A stretch of 40,046 nucleotides of DNA from Clostridium sp. (GCA_012517995.1 JAAYTS010000012.1:1-40046); one strand, 5' to 3'. Shown: positions 28,346 to 37,618, numbered from the stretch's first letter. Numbers and translations: made by a program. The notes: generated from the sequence alone by a model not told the origin.

Positions 28346-28446
28346 ATTAGTTAATGAGCTTTATATTAAAGCAATGCAGAGTTTAAAATTTAAAATATGT
28401 AAAATAATATTAATAACAAAATTATACAGAGAGGGGTTAGGTTTTA

Positions 28447-29646
28447 ATGAAAGTATTAGTTATTAACTCAGGAAGTTCATCACTAAAATATCAATTTATT
28501 GATATGACTAATGAAAGTGTACTTGCAAAAGGAGTATGTGACAGGATCGGTCTTGAACAATCTTTTTTAAAACACTCCAAAATAGGAGGAAATACTGTTG
28601 TTATTGAAAAAGATTTATACAATCATAAATTAGCTATAAAAGAAGTTATTAGTGCACTAACTGATGATGAAATTGGTGTAATTAAAGATATGAAAGAGAT
28701 ATCAGCTGTAGGCCATCGTGTTGTACATGGGGGCGAAAGGTTTTATAAATCTGTAATAATTGATGATGAAGTAAAGGAAGCAATAGAAAAATGTTCTGAG
28801 CTTGCTCCCCTTCATAATCCTTCAAACATTATAGGAATAGATGCGTGCAGGCAAATAATGCCTGATGTTCCTATGGTGGCAGTTTTTGATACAGCATTTC
28901 ATCAAACAATGCCAAGACATGCTTATATTTATGCTCTTCCATATGAAATATATGAAAAATATGGTTTGAGAAGATATGGATTCCACGGAACATCTCATAA
29001 ATATGTGTCAGAAAGAGCTGCTAAAATGTTAAATAAGCCAATAGAAGAGCTAAAGATTGTTTCATGCCATTTAGGTAATGGTGCTAGTATTTGTGCTGTT
29101 AAATATGGAAAATCAATTGAAACTTCTATGGGATTTACTCCACTTCAAGGTTTGTGTATGGGAACACGAAGTGGTACCATTGACCCGGCAGTAATATCAT
29201 TTTTAATGGAAAAGGAAAAGATGACAGTTAAAGATATAAGCGACTTTTTAAATAAGAAATCAGGAGTTCTTGGAGTTTCAGGAGTAAGCAGTGATTTTAG
29301 AGATATACAGGAAGCGGCTGAATCTGGAAATGACAGGGCAAAACTTGCATTGGATATATTTTGCTATAGAGTAAAACGTTTTATTGGAGATTATATAGCT
29401 ATCATGAACGGTGTTGATGCTGTGGTATTTACTGCAGGTATTGGTGAAAATAATGACTATGTAAGAAGAGAAGTATTAACTGACATGGACTTTTTAGGAA
29501 TTAAAATAGATCAAGAAAAAAATAAAACTAGAGGAGAAGAAGTAGATATAAGTGCTGAAGACGCAAAAGTAAGAACACTTATAATACCAACAAATGAGGA
29601 ACTTGCTATTGCAAGGGAAACTGTTGAATTGGTAAAAAAACAGTAA
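28447..29646 (+). CDS. ackA: Acetate kinase AckA
   Basis: 399 residues, normal length. It converts acetyl phosphate and ADP to acetate and ATP. ASKHA-fold landmarks: [81 protein letters not shown] and FTAGIGENN. The ATG has GAGAGGGG upstream. It follows pta, giving the standard acetate module. A strong intrinsic terminator ends the unit. Confidence 0.98.
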   Translation: MKVLVINSGSSSLKYQFIDMTNESVLAKGVCDRIGLEQSFLKHSKIGGNTVVIEKDLYNHKLAIKEVISALTDDEIGVIKDMKEISAVGHRVVHGGERFYKSVIIDDEVKEAIEKCSELAPLHNPSNIIGIDACRQIMPDVPMVAVFDTAFHQTMPRHAYIYALPYEIYEKYGLRRYGFHGTSHKYVSERAAKMLNKPIEELKIVSCHLGNGASICAVKYGKSIETSMGFTPLQGLCMGTRSGTIDPAVISFLMEKEKMTVKDISDFLNKKSGVLGVSGVSSDFRDIQEAAESGNDRAKLALDIFCYRVKRFIGDYIAIMNGVDAVVFTAGIGENNDYVRREVLTDMDFLGIKIDQEKNKTRGEEVDISAEDAKVRTLIIPTNEELAIARETVELVKKQ

Positions 29647-29665
29647 CACAAGTATGATTTTGTCT

Positions 29666-29713
29666 GAGCTGCTTAAAAGTAGTAAAAAAACTTCTTTTTA
29701 AGCAGCTCTTTTT
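29666..29713 (+). terminator. Intrinsic terminator after ackA
   Basis: GAGCTGCTTAAAA (29666-29678) pairs over 13 bp with TTTTAAGCAGCTC (29696-29708), followed by TTTTT (29709-29713). Confidence 0.9.
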
Positions 29714-29993
29714 ATGTATCAGGCTATATATATGATTTTTTAAAAGACAAGCAAAACACATGGAAAAACAAGGTATACAAAGTTAATTGAAAACATTTAA
29801 AAAATTGTGGTATTATATATATAACAGATATAATAGCAAAAAAATTCTCCATAATAGTTTCAAAACTAATCTAGCTAAAAACAATGGACAACTTTAAAGG
29901 ATATCTGATAAAATATAATTATCAGTATAGAAGATATAAGGTGTCAATAAATAAATTTATTTATATATATTTTTAGGGGCAAGGAGGAATATT
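29714..29993 (+). promoter_or_regulatory. Non-coding stretch with candidate promoters before the RDD gene
   Basis: No gene seen. TTGAAA (29787-29792), 18-bp spacer, TATTAT (29811-29816) is a plausible promoter. Further on, CTGATAA (29905-29911) and TTATCAG (29919-29925) form an inverted repeat whose loop holds TATAAT (29914-29919). An 18-bp perfect A/T-only palindrome lies at 29947-29964, just before the ribosome binding site AAGGAGG. Confidence 0.45.
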
Positions 29994-30689
29994 ATGGAGG
30001 TAAGTAAACTGTCCAAAAGAATCTGGGCATATCTTTTTGACATCATTATTGTAACAGGCATTTATGCAGGACTTTTAGTTATTTTACATGCATTAGGGAA
30101 GGACATACCAATTAAAGGGGTTATAGAAAGAAACCCCAATGATTTAGCTTTGATTTATCTGACTTTTGGTTTATTGTATTTATTGTATGAAGTGATTTTT
30201 TTATCTTCAAATTTATCAAGCACGCCTGGGAAGCTAATTCTAAAGATTCAAGTTATTTCCTGTAAAAAGAGCACTGTTTTTGATGCATTAATAAGATCTT
30301 GCATTAAAATTGTAGCTACTTTAACCCAGATAGTGCCAGTGTTGTTTTTTATTCTATCCATATTTACAGCAAACAAGCAGGCAGTACACGATATAGCCGC
30401 AGATACAATTGTTATGCAGAAGAAAAAAAGAAAGGTTATACGCTCAACTAATGTGGATCCAAATGTGAATCTGTTTGAAGAGATGAAGAGAAGAGGGCTT
30501 AAGACATATAGCGAACAGGTGGCATTGGCAAAAGAATTAAATTGTTATAAAGGTAAAAGGATAGCTAGTACTCCTTCCTATGCCTGGTTGGGGGTTCTGA
30601 TTTTTGTTTTTTCCATTGCATGTGGTATGTTTTTTGTTGGCTTTTTCTATTCAGATATTAAAACTATAGCTAGTGCAATTTCTATGTAA
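29994..30689 (+). CDS. RDD-family membrane protein
   Basis: 231 residues. The N-terminal part is an RDD domain (about 5-145): SKRIWAYLFDIIIVTG, a second helix pair (LALIYLTFGLLYLLYEVIF) and STPGKLILKIQVIS, with AVHDIAADTIV at the end; the first Arg and the later Asp pair are the residues that name the family. A basic, hydrophilic stretch (about 145-195) and one more helix (about 200-222) follow, which is longer than the minimal domain. Function unknown; RDD proteins are sometimes linked to ion transport. Monocistronic: terminators flank it. AAGGAGG before the ATG. Confidence 0.85.
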   Translation: MEVSKLSKRIWAYLFDIIIVTGIYAGLLVILHALGKDIPIKGVIERNPNDLALIYLTFGLLYLLYEVIFLSSNLSSTPGKLILKIQVISCKKSTVFDALIRSCIKIVATLTQIVPVLFFILSIFTANKQAVHDIAADTIVMQKKKRKVIRSTNVDPNVNLFEEMKRRGLKTYSEQVALAKELNCYKGKRIASTPSYAWLGVLIFVFSIACGMFFVGFFYSDIKTIASAISM

Positions 30690-30745
30690 TTAGCTTGTAG
30701 CTTTTGCTAGTTTTAAAACAATATATTTTTAAATGATTAAAAAGG

Positions 30746-30777
30746 CAAGAAAAAACTTAGGTTTTTTCTTGTTTTTT
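30746..30777 (+). terminator. Intrinsic terminator after the RDD gene
   Basis: CAAGAAAAAAC (30746-30756), TTAG loop, GTTTTTTCTTG (30761-30771), then TTTTTT (30772-30777). Confidence 0.88.
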
Positions 30778-30784
30778 GGTGGTT

Positions 30785-30823
30785 AAATTGATAATCTAAA
30801 TATGACGAAATTAATAATCTAAA
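30785..30823 (+). repeat. 16-nt direct repeat pair upstream of ftsK
   Basis: AAATTGATAATCTAAA (30785-30800) and AAATTAATAATCTAAA (30808-30823), 15/16 identical with a 23-nt period, between the upstream terminator and the ftsK ribosome binding site. Possible operator or promoter-region element; no convincing -35/-10 pair is seen here. Confidence 0.6.
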
Positions 30824-30860
30824 AGGTGGCTTGGTGAATTATTTTCCGGAGGTGCATTAA

Positions 30861-33230
30861 GTGAAATCAAAAAAGGTACGAAAGAAAAAAAAACAGCAAA
30901 AGAAAAGCGGGATAAAGAAATATAATAATGAAATAATAGGTATATTAATGTTAGCAACGGGTCTTATAATATTTTCAAGTATTTTTTTTGAAAACTCAAT
31001 GGGACCTTTTGGTTCTTATATAAAAAGCATTACTTTAGGATTTATGGGGGCACCAGGTTTTTTTATACCTCCTTTAATAATAGTTTATTCGGTTTTGGTT
31101 ATTTTTAAGAAAAATAGTCCTGACTTAAATTTAAAGATAGTGTATATTTTTGTACTTATACTAATATTATCTGCATTAGTGCAAGCAGGTTTTTATAAAG
31201 AGGATGCTTTTGTTGGAAAGAGTGTAGTTTCCAGCATAAAAAAGTTTTATACAGATGGAAAAGATTTATCTGGTGGAGGAGTATTAGGAGGACTTATAAG
31301 CATTCCTTTTCTTTTAATGTTTAAAGGGCTAGGAACAATAATTATTCTTACTTCAGCGGCTATAATAGACATTATTCTTATTACAAATGTATCCATTGCA
31401 GGAGTTATAGTTAAAATTAAAAATGGTATATTAGGGTTGTTTGATAAATTAGAAAACAAATTCAAATTAAGTGATAAAGAAATAAAAGATGAGCTTATTG
31501 AAGATTATAATGAGCCTGATATTGTTATGAACGGGCAAAAACTACCTAAAGTAATTGATTTTAATGCAATTAAAGAAAAGGATAAAAAAGTAAAACAAAA
31601 TAATGATGCTTCTAATGTTGCTGGTATAGAGAAAGAACAGATATTAGAAAAAGTAGATGTTGAAAATGAAGAAGTGGATTTTATAGTAAAAGATATTAAG
31701 AAAAATGAGAATTCTTCAGAGGCAGTAGAGGAAATAGCTGATAGTGTTAATAAAGAGATACAATCAAAAATTAAAACCAATATTGATTATAAACATCCTG
31801 ATATAAGTCTTTTAGATGATAGTTCCGGAATAAATAATAATGCTTTAGATTACAGAAAATCTGCATTAAAGGGAGCAAAAAAACTTGAAGAGACGCTAAA
31901 GAGCTTTGGTGTGGATGCAAAAGTGTTAAATGTAAGTGTGGGACCTGCTGTTACAAGATATGAACTGCAGCCTAGTGCAGGTGTGAAGGTGAGCAAAATA
32001 GTGGGATTGTCTGACGATATATGTTTAAATCTTGCAGCTTCAGGAGTGAGGATAGAGGCTCCTATTCCAGGGAAGGCTGCCATTGGAATTGAAGTGCCAA
32101 ACAAGGAAGTAACACCGGTATTTTTAAGAGAGGTTATAGAGTCTAAAGAATTTAAAAATTTCCCTTCTAATCTTGCTTTTGCATTGGGAAAGGACATTAC
32201 AGGTCAAAACACTGTGGCAGACATAGCAAAAATGCCTCATTTATTAATAGCTGGCGCTACAGGTTCAGGAAAGAGTGTTTGCATTAACAGTCTTATTATA
32301 AGTCTTTTATATAAATCATCTCCAAATGAAGTAAAACTTTTGATGGTTGACCCTAAAGTGGTGGAGTTAGGGATATATAATGGAATTCCACATCTTTTAA
32401 TACCTGTTGTTACAGACCCTAAAAAAGCAGCTGGGGCATTAAATTGGGCTGTTCAAGAGATGGAAGAAAGGTATAAGCTTTTTGCCCAAAAAGGTGTGAG
32501 AGATATTAAAGGGTATAATGCTGTGGCAAATACCAATGAAGGTGAAGAAACCCTGCCACAGATAGTAATAATTATAGATGAGCTTGCAGATTTGATGATG
32601 GTTGCACCAAATGATGTGGAAGATGCAATATGCAGGCTGGCTCAAATGGCACGTGCTGCCGGGATGCATCTTGTAATTGCCACACAAAGACCGTCAGTAA
32701 ACGTAATAACAGGTGTTATAAAGGCAAATATACCATCTAGAATAGCCTTTGCTGTTAGTTCTCAGGTAGATTCAAGAACTATAATTGATATGGCTGGTGC
32801 TGAAAAACTCCTTGGAAAAGGGGATATGCTTTTTTATCCAGTTGGTTCACCAAAACCTGTTAGAGTTAAAGGGGCTTTTGTCTCTGACAAGGAAGTTGAA
32901 AGGGTTGTGGAGTATATTAAATTTCAATGTAATGCAGAATATGATGAGGATATAATAGAGGAAATCAACACTGAAAGGGAGGTAATGGACAAAGTTTCCG
33001 AAGATGCTGATGAATTATTGCCACAGGCAATAGAACTTGTTGTTGACGCAGGGCAGGCTTCTGTATCTATGATACAGAGAAAATTTAAAGTGGGATATGC
33101 AAGGGCAGCCAGAATTGTGGACCAGATGGAGGAGAGAGGAATTGTAGGAGGCTTTGAAGGCAGTAAACCAAGGCAGGTTTTAATTACCAAGCTTCAGCTT
33201 CAGGAACTTGAAATGAGAAGTGACAAATAA
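30861..33230 (+). CDS. ftsK: DNA translocase FtsK/SpoIIIE
   Basis: 789 residues. A basic N-terminal tail (KSKKVRKKKKQQKKSG), four or so membrane helices (about 25-200), a charged linker (to about 330), then the RecA-like motor with Walker A GATGSGKSV (about residue 465), IIIDELADLMM (Walker B) and ATQRPSVNVITG; the C-terminal winged-helix gamma domain (about 725-789) reads QASVSMIQRKFKVGYARAARIVDQME. It pumps chromosomal DNA through the septum at division or into the forespore. GTG start with GGAGGT (30848-30853) 7 bp upstream. One gene cannot be assigned to FtsK versus SpoIIIE/SftA by eye, though the membrane helices exclude SftA. Confidence 0.96.
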   Translation: MKSKKVRKKKKQQKKSGIKKYNNEIIGILMLATGLIIFSSIFFENSMGPFGSYIKSITLGFMGAPGFFIPPLIIVYSVLVIFKKNSPDLNLKIVYIFVLILILSALVQAGFYKEDAFVGKSVVSSIKKFYTDGKDLSGGGVLGGLISIPFLLMFKGLGTIIILTSAAIIDIILITNVSIAGVIVKIKNGILGLFDKLENKFKLSDKEIKDELIEDYNEPDIVMNGQKLPKVIDFNAIKEKDKKVKQNNDASNVAGIEKEQILEKVDVENEEVDFIVKDIKKNENSSEAVEEIADSVNKEIQSKIKTNIDYKHPDISLLDDSSGINNNALDYRKSALKGAKKLEETLKSFGVDAKVLNVSVGPAVTRYELQPSAGVKVSKIVGLSDDICLNLAASGVRIEAPIPGKAAIGIEVPNKEVTPVFLREVIESKEFKNFPSNLAFALGKDITGQNTVADIAKMPHLLIAGATGSGKSVCINSLIISLLYKSSPNEVKLLMVDPKVVELGIYNGIPHLLIPVVTDPKKAAGALNWAVQEMEERYKLFAQKGVRDIKGYNAVANTNEGEETLPQIVIIIDELADLMMVAPNDVEDAICRLAQMARAAGMHLVIATQRPSVNVITGVIKANIPSRIAFAVSSQVDSRTIIDMAGAEKLLGKGDMLFYPVGSPKPVRVKGAFVSDKEVERVVEYIKFQCNAEYDEDIIEEINTEREVMDKVSEDADELLPQAIELVVDAGQASVSMIQRKFKVGYARAARIVDQMEERGIVGGFEGSKPRQVLITKLQLQELEMRSDK

Positions 33231-33237
33231 AGTAAAA

Positions 33238-33266
33238 TTGACAATATAACTTGAATGAAATAAAAT
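33238..33266 (+). promoter_or_regulatory. Sigma-A promoter of folD
   Basis: TTGACA (33238-33243), 17-bp spacer, TAAAAT (33261-33266), beginning 7 bp after the ftsK stop; transcription would start about 40 bp before folD. Confidence 0.75.
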
Positions 33267-33315
33267 GAAATGAAGGCTTAAGGGTTATTAAAAAAGTATA
33301 AGAGGAGTAGGAAAA

Positions 33316-34173
33316 ATGGGTTGTAAAGTATTAAATGGAAAAGATTTGGCAATAAGAATAAAAAGTGAGTTAAAATCAGAAGTAGGGGTACTTAAGGAAA
33401 AAGGAATATTTCCAGGATTAGCTGTAATAATTGTTGGGAATGATCCAGCGTCTAGGGTGTATGTTAATTCAAAAAAGAAGGCATGTGAAGAGATTGGAAT
33501 ACAATCTTTTGAATATGCATTAGATGAAGATACTAACGAGAAGGAGTTAATTGAATTAATACATAAATTAAATGATGACGATAAGGTGAATGGAATATTG
33601 GTACAACTGCCATTGCCTGAGCAAATTGATGAAGATAAAGTAATTAATTCAATTGATCCTAAAAAAGATGTGGATGCTTTTCACCCAGTAAACGTAGGAA
33701 AACTTATGACGGGAAATCCAGTATTTTTACCTTGTACTCCAGCAGGTGTTATGGAATTAATAAAAGAAAGTGGAATTGACATTACAGGGAAAGAATGTGT
33801 AGTCATTGGAAGAAGTAATATTGTTGGCAAACCTATGGCAATACTTTTATTGTCTCAAAATGGAACAGTTACAATATGTCATTCAAAAACTGTAAATATT
33901 GAGGAAAAGATAAAAAATGCCGATATTATAGTTGCGGCTGTGGGCATACCTGAATTTGTAAAAGGAAGTTCTATAAAACCTGGTGCAATTGTAATAGACG
34001 TGGGTATAAATAGATTAGAGGACAGAAAACTTGTAGGCGATGTGGAATTTGAAACAGCAAGTAAAGTTGCATCAGCAATAACCCCGGTTCCAGGAGGGGT
34101 TGGGCCTATGACCATTGCTATGCTTATGGAAAATACCGTAAAGGCTGCCAAATTTCAGAAAGAGGGTAATTAA
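33316..34173 (+). CDS. folD: Bifunctional methylenetetrahydrofolate dehydrogenase/cyclohydrolase FolD
   Basis: 285 residues, usual length. It interconverts methylene-, methenyl- and formyl-tetrahydrofolate with NADP(+). Family motifs: the active-site region SRVYVNSKKKACEEIGI with its Tyr and Lys, GILVQLPLPEQID, PKKDVDAFHPVN, PCTPAGVMELI, VVIGRSNIVGKPMA (cofactor loop) and TPVPGGVGPMTIAMLMENT. ATG with GAGGAGTAGG upstream. The next gene starts 3 bp after the stop, so they are co-transcribed. Confidence 0.97.
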   Translation: MGCKVLNGKDLAIRIKSELKSEVGVLKEKGIFPGLAVIIVGNDPASRVYVNSKKKACEEIGIQSFEYALDEDTNEKELIELIHKLNDDDKVNGILVQLPLPEQIDEDKVINSIDPKKDVDAFHPVNVGKLMTGNPVFLPCTPAGVMELIKESGIDITGKECVVIGRSNIVGKPMAILLLSQNGTVTICHSKTVNIEEKIKNADIIVAAVGIPEFVKGSSIKPGAIVIDVGINRLEDRKLVGDVEFETASKVASAITPVPGGVGPMTIAMLMENTVKAAKFQKEGN

Positions 34174-34176
34174 GCA

Positions 34177-34860
34177 TTGCTAAAAGACAGTATTTTAATA
34201 TACAAAAACCAACTTAAAAACATTAAAAAGGAACATGAAGAAAACAAAAACTATTATTTTAAGCAAAAAGGAAGAAAAGAACAATTATTAGAGCATCGTT
34301 CAAAGCTGGAAAAGACGCTCCAAAGATGTATTGACAATCTTGAACTTTTAGAAAAGGTCAGAATACTTTTAGGCAGGGTCTCAGAGTTTGCAAGAGAGCA
34401 AGCTAGAGTTCAGATAGAGTCATTGGTTACAAACTGCCTTCAATTTATTTTTGATACTAATTTGGAGTTTGGGATTGAAATTAATGAAGTTAGAGGAAGA
34501 GCAGAGGCAGAATTTTTTGTTATCAGCAATTATACCGGGCAGGTTATAAAGACTAAGCCGCAGGATGCAAGAGGAGGAGGAGTGATAGATATTATATCTT
34601 TGGCAATTAGAATTGCCATGCTAGAATGCAGCGATGAAGAAATAAAAGGGCCTGTTATTTTAGATGAACCTGCAAAGCATGTTAGTGACGAATATATTGT
34701 ACAGGTTTCTGAATTTTTAAAACAAGTTGCATTGATGTTCAAAAGACAAGTAATAATGGTTACTCATAATAAACATTTAAGAGAAATGGCAGATAGATGG
34801 TATAAAGTTGAAATGATTGATGGCATAAGTATAGTGGAAACAGATGAAGTACAAATGTAA
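34177..34860 (+). CDS. SMC/Rad50-like coiled-coil half-ATPase without a P-loop
   Basis: 227 residues from TTG 34177. Residues about 8-65 are a charged heptad-like coiled coil; residues about 66-125 form a beta-rich part. The end matches the C-terminal lobe of SMC/RecF/Rad50 ATPases: signature-like ARGGGVIDIISLAIRIAMLE (131-150), Walker B and D-loop GPVILDEPAKHVSDE (158-172) and switch histidine in VTHN (195-198). There is no Walker A (GxxGxGKS), so it cannot make a complete ATP site alone; it may pair with a separate P-loop protein or be regulatory. It follows folD by 3 bp. Possibly DNA-related, but function unknown. Confidence 0.75.
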   Translation: MLKDSILIYKNQLKNIKKEHEENKNYYFKQKGRKEQLLEHRSKLEKTLQRCIDNLELLEKVRILLGRVSEFAREQARVQIESLVTNCLQFIFDTNLEFGIEINEVRGRAEAEFFVISNYTGQVIKTKPQDARGGGVIDIISLAIRIAMLECSDEEIKGPVILDEPAKHVSDEYIVQVSEFLKQVALMFKRQVIMVTHNKHLREMADRWYKVEMIDGISIVETDEVQM

Positions 34861-34906
34861 TTTTAGGATAGGATGCAAAATATGAGGAATGCAAGCTAAT
34901 TGATTC

Positions 34907-34971
34907 TTGACATAAAAATTAAAAAAGTTTAAAATGAAAAAGTATGCATGTGTAAGTTTTTTTTTACACAT
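34907..34971 (+). promoter_or_regulatory. rny promoter and leader hairpin
   Basis: TTGACA (34907-34912), 17-bp spacer, TAAAAT (34930-34935) is a good sigma-A promoter. Just after the start, ATGTGTAA (34948-34955) and TTACACAT (34964-34971) form a stem with an eight-base loop of mostly U, at the 5' end of the mRNA for an endoribonuclease. Confidence 0.75.
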
Positions 34972-35001
34972 AAACTTGTCCATTGAAAACTGAATAAGGA
35001 G

Positions 35002-36576
35002 GTGTGTGCTATAAATTTTTATATTGGATTAGGTATTGGCATAGTAATTGCAGTAATTGCTTCAATTATTGCTTCAGGAATAAGTTTTAAAAGAGGAATT
35101 GAATTTAGGAGGAAAAAGGCAGAAGCTGAAATAGGCAGTGCTGAAGAAGAAGCAAAAAAAATAATCAGTGAAGCAGAAAAAATAGCTGAAGCTAAGAAAA
35201 GAGAAGTACTGCTTGAAGCTAAAGAAGAAGTTCATAAAAGCAGAGTTGAACTTGACAGAGAAATAAAAGATAGAAGGAACGATCTTCAAAGGCAAGAAAG
35301 GCGTCTAGTTCAAAAAGAAGAAACCTTAGACAGAAAGCTTGATACTATAGAGCAAAAGGAAGAGCATTTAAGCAAGAAAACTAAGGAAATTGAAGAACTA
35401 GAAGAAAAGACTCTTGAGCTTCAAAAAAGACAAATTGAAGAGTTGGAAAAAATTTCAGGACTTTCAGTTGAGGAAGCTAAAGATGTCCTCTTAAAAAATG
35501 TTGAAAGTGAAGTTAGACACGAAATGGCAATGCTTATTAAGGACATTGAAGTTAGGGCAAAAGATGAAGCTGATGCAAAGGCAAAAGAAATAATTGCCAT
35601 GGCTATTCAAAAGTGTTCTGCAGACCACGTTTCAGAAGTTACTGTTTCTGTTGTTCCATTACCAAATGATGAAATGAAGGGAAGAATTATAGGTAGGGAA
35701 GGTAGAAATATCAGAACTTTAGAAACATTGACAGGAATTGATCTTATCATTGACGATACGCCAGAGGCGGTTATATTGTCTGGATTTGATCCAATAAAGA
35801 GAGAGGTTGCAAGGATAGCCCTTGAAAAACTCATTCTCGATGGTAGGATACATCCTGCAAGAATTGAAGAAATGGTAGAAAAGGCTAAGAAAGAAGTGGA
35901 AAATACCATTAGGCAGGAAGGAGAAAATGCCACTTTTGAAACTGGTGTACATGGTTTGCATCCTGAATTAATTAAACTTTTAGGAAAACTTAAATTTAGG
36001 ACCAGTTATGGTCAGAATGTATTAACCCACTCCATTGAAGTAGCTCATTTGGCAGGTATAATGGCTGCTGAGCTTGGAGGAGATGTGAACATGGCAAAGA
36101 GAGCTGGATTGCTCCATGATATAGGTAAAGCTGTGGACCATGAAGTTGAAGGTTCCCATGTAACTATTGGAGCTGATTTAGCTAAGAAGTACAAGGAAGG
36201 TCCAGAAATAATAAGTGCCATTGCATCTCATCACGGGGATACAGATGCAACTAGTATGATAGCAGTTTTAATACAAGCTGCTGATTCAATTTCTGCAGCA
36301 AGGCCTGGTGCAAGAAGAGAAACATTGGAGTCTTATATTAAGAGACTGGAGAAATTAGAAGAAATAGCCAATTCTTTTGACTCGGTTGATAAGTGTTTTG
36401 CTATTCAAGCTGGTAGAGAAATTCGAATAATGGTTAAACCAGAAGAAGTTTCGGACCCAGAAATCTCCTTAGTTGCAAGAGAGATAGTGAAGAAAATTGA
36501 GAGCGAACTTGATTACCCAGGTCAAATAAAAGTAAATGTTATTAGAGAAACCAGATTTATTGAGTATGCTAAGTAA
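35002..36576 (+). CDS. rny: Ribonuclease Y
   Basis: About 521-524 residues: one N-terminal membrane helix ([21 protein letters not shown]), a long coiled coil (about 35-190), a KH RNA-binding domain (about 210-270; [28 protein letters not shown]) and an HD domain (about 335-430) with [10 protein letters not shown] and the metal-binding LLHDIGKA. It is the membrane endonuclease that starts mRNA decay in Firmicutes. The first standard codon in frame is GTG 35002, but it lies inside the Shine-Dalgarno AAGGAGGTG (34996-35004). The spacing instead points to AUA at 35011, giving INFYIGLG… I give 35002 as the outer limit. Followed by ymdB, as in Bacillus. Confidence 0.93.
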   Translation: MCAINFYIGLGIGIVIAVIASIIASGISFKRGIEFRRKKAEAEIGSAEEEAKKIISEAEKIAEAKKREVLLEAKEEVHKSRVELDREIKDRRNDLQRQERRLVQKEETLDRKLDTIEQKEEHLSKKTKEIEELEEKTLELQKRQIEELEKISGLSVEEAKDVLLKNVESEVRHEMAMLIKDIEVRAKDEADAKAKEIIAMAIQKCSADHVSEVTVSVVPLPNDEMKGRIIGREGRNIRTLETLTGIDLIIDDTPEAVILSGFDPIKREVARIALEKLILDGRIHPARIEEMVEKAKKEVENTIRQEGENATFETGVHGLHPELIKLLGKLKFRTSYGQNVLTHSIEVAHLAGIMAAELGGDVNMAKRAGLLHDIGKAVDHEVEGSHVTIGADLAKKYKEGPEIISAIASHHGDTDATSMIAVLIQAADSISAARPGARRETLESYIKRLEKLEEIANSFDSVDKCFAIQAGREIRIMVKPEEVSDPEISLVAREIVKKIESELDYPGQIKVNVIRETRFIEYAK

Positions 36577-36598
36577 ATGATTAAAAGTATTATATTAT

Positions 36599-36633
36599 AA
36601 ATTTTAGGTGGAGGTTTACTCCACCTAAAATTT
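36599..36633 (+). terminator. Hairpin after rny
   Basis: AAATTTTAGGTGGAG (36599-36613) pairs perfectly over 15 bp with CTCCACCTAAAATTT (36619-36633), 5-nt loop. The 3' arm ends in four T, then A-rich sequence; a partial terminator between rny and ymdB is possible. Confidence 0.6.
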
Positions 36634-36727
36634 TAAAAATAATTTGTGTAAATAATGTAGACTTTCAGGAATATGTAAAAAAATCATGGAAGAAATGTGG
36701 TTTAAATGTAGAAATGGAGGATGTACA

Positions 36728-37501
36728 TTGAACATACTATTTATTGGAGATATTTTTGGGAATCCTGGCAGAAAAGTAGCAAAAGAAATGATTAGAAGGC
36801 TAAAAAAAGAAAAGGAAATAGATTTTTTCCTTGCCAATGGAGAAAATGCTGCAGGAGGAAGCGGAATTACATATGTTGTTGCCCAAGAATTATATAATGC
36901 TGGTATTGACGGTATAACACTAGGAAATCATGCATGGTCTAAAAAAGAGATTGTAAATTTTATTTCTTCAGACAAATGTATGGTAAGGCCAGCAAATTAT
37001 CCATCAGAGCTTCCAGGCTCTGGTTCTACAATAATAAAAGGTAAGGTAGGACTACTTAATCTTATGGGAAGGGTGTATATGGATAGTATAGATTGTCCAT
37101 TTAAAGCTGCAGAGAGAGAAATTGCCAATTTAAAAGAATTTGTTAAAGTTATTGTTGTAGATATGCATGCAGAGGCAACTTCAGAAAAATATGCCCTTGG
37201 ATGGTTTTTAGACGGTAAAGTTAGTTGTGTTCTAGGTACTCATACCCATGTTCAAACTGCTGATGAAAAAATATTGCCATTAGGAACAGGCTATATTACT
37301 GATGTTGGAATGACAGGACCTTATGAAGGAGTTATTGGTGTAAAGAAAGATACAATTATTAATAAATTTATAACACATATGCCGGTAAGATTTGAAGTGG
37401 CACAAGGAAAAGCACAGTTTAGCGCAGTATATCTTGAAATAGATGACAATACGGGTAAAACCACTAATATAGAGAGAATTTTTAAAGTTTTAGAAGTGTA
37501 G
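36728..37501 (+). CDS. ymdB: YmdB/TIGR00282-family metallophosphoesterase
   Basis: 257 residues. The metal-dependent phosphodiesterase core is evident: MNILFIGDIFGNPGRK (metal aspartate), FFLANGENAAGGSGIT (Asn-Glu-Asn), GITLGNHAWSKKE (Gly-Asn-His), VVDMHAEATSEKYALGWFLDGKVSCVLGTHTHVQTAD and YITDVGMTGPYEGVIG. In Bacillus subtilis the orthologue hydrolyses 2',3'-cyclic nucleotides and affects biofilm and motility decisions; it is encoded next to rny. The frame is open from 36686, but GGAGG (36716-36720) sits 7 bp before TTG 36728, giving a start that fits the family exactly. Confidence 0.94.
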   Translation: MNILFIGDIFGNPGRKVAKEMIRRLKKEKEIDFFLANGENAAGGSGITYVVAQELYNAGIDGITLGNHAWSKKEIVNFISSDKCMVRPANYPSELPGSGSTIIKGKVGLLNLMGRVYMDSIDCPFKAAEREIANLKEFVKVIVVDMHAEATSEKYALGWFLDGKVSCVLGTHTHVQTADEKILPLGTGYITDVGMTGPYEGVIGVKKDTIINKFITHMPVRFEVAQGKAQFSAVYLEIDDNTGKTTNIERIFKVLEV

Positions 37502-37511
37502 TATAGAAAAA

Positions 37512-37538
37512 AGAGGATTTTCAAAGTTTTTGTAGAAT
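37512..37538 (+). promoter_or_regulatory. Sigma-H promoter of spoVS
   Basis: AGAGGATTT (37512-37520), 11-bp spacer, GTAGAAT (37532-37538) fits the sigma-H consensus RNAGGAWWW-N11/12-RNNGAAT at every position. Sigma-H control of spoVS is known in Bacillus subtilis. The leader to the spoVS ATG is about 100 nt. Confidence 0.8.
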
Positions 37539-37554
37539 ATTAATATATACTATC

Positions 37555-37618
37555 AAATTATGTACTTAGTAAATTATGTACTCACTGTCAACGAGTTTTG
37601 CGGATATATAATTATCCG
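37555..37618 (+). repeat. Direct and inverted repeats in the spoVS leader
   Basis: AAATTATGTACT occurs at 37555-37566 and 37571-37582 (16-nt period). CGGATA (37601-37606) and TATCCG (37613-37618) form an inverted repeat around TATAAT (37607-37612). They lie downstream of the sigma-H start and upstream of the ribosome binding site, so they could be a repressor site, a second promoter or an mRNA structure. Confidence 0.55.

Noticed and set aside
29947-29964. 18-bp perfect palindrome upstream of the RDD gene
   Set aside because: It is A/T only in a very AT-rich gap, so likely chance; listed only as part of the non-coding stretch.
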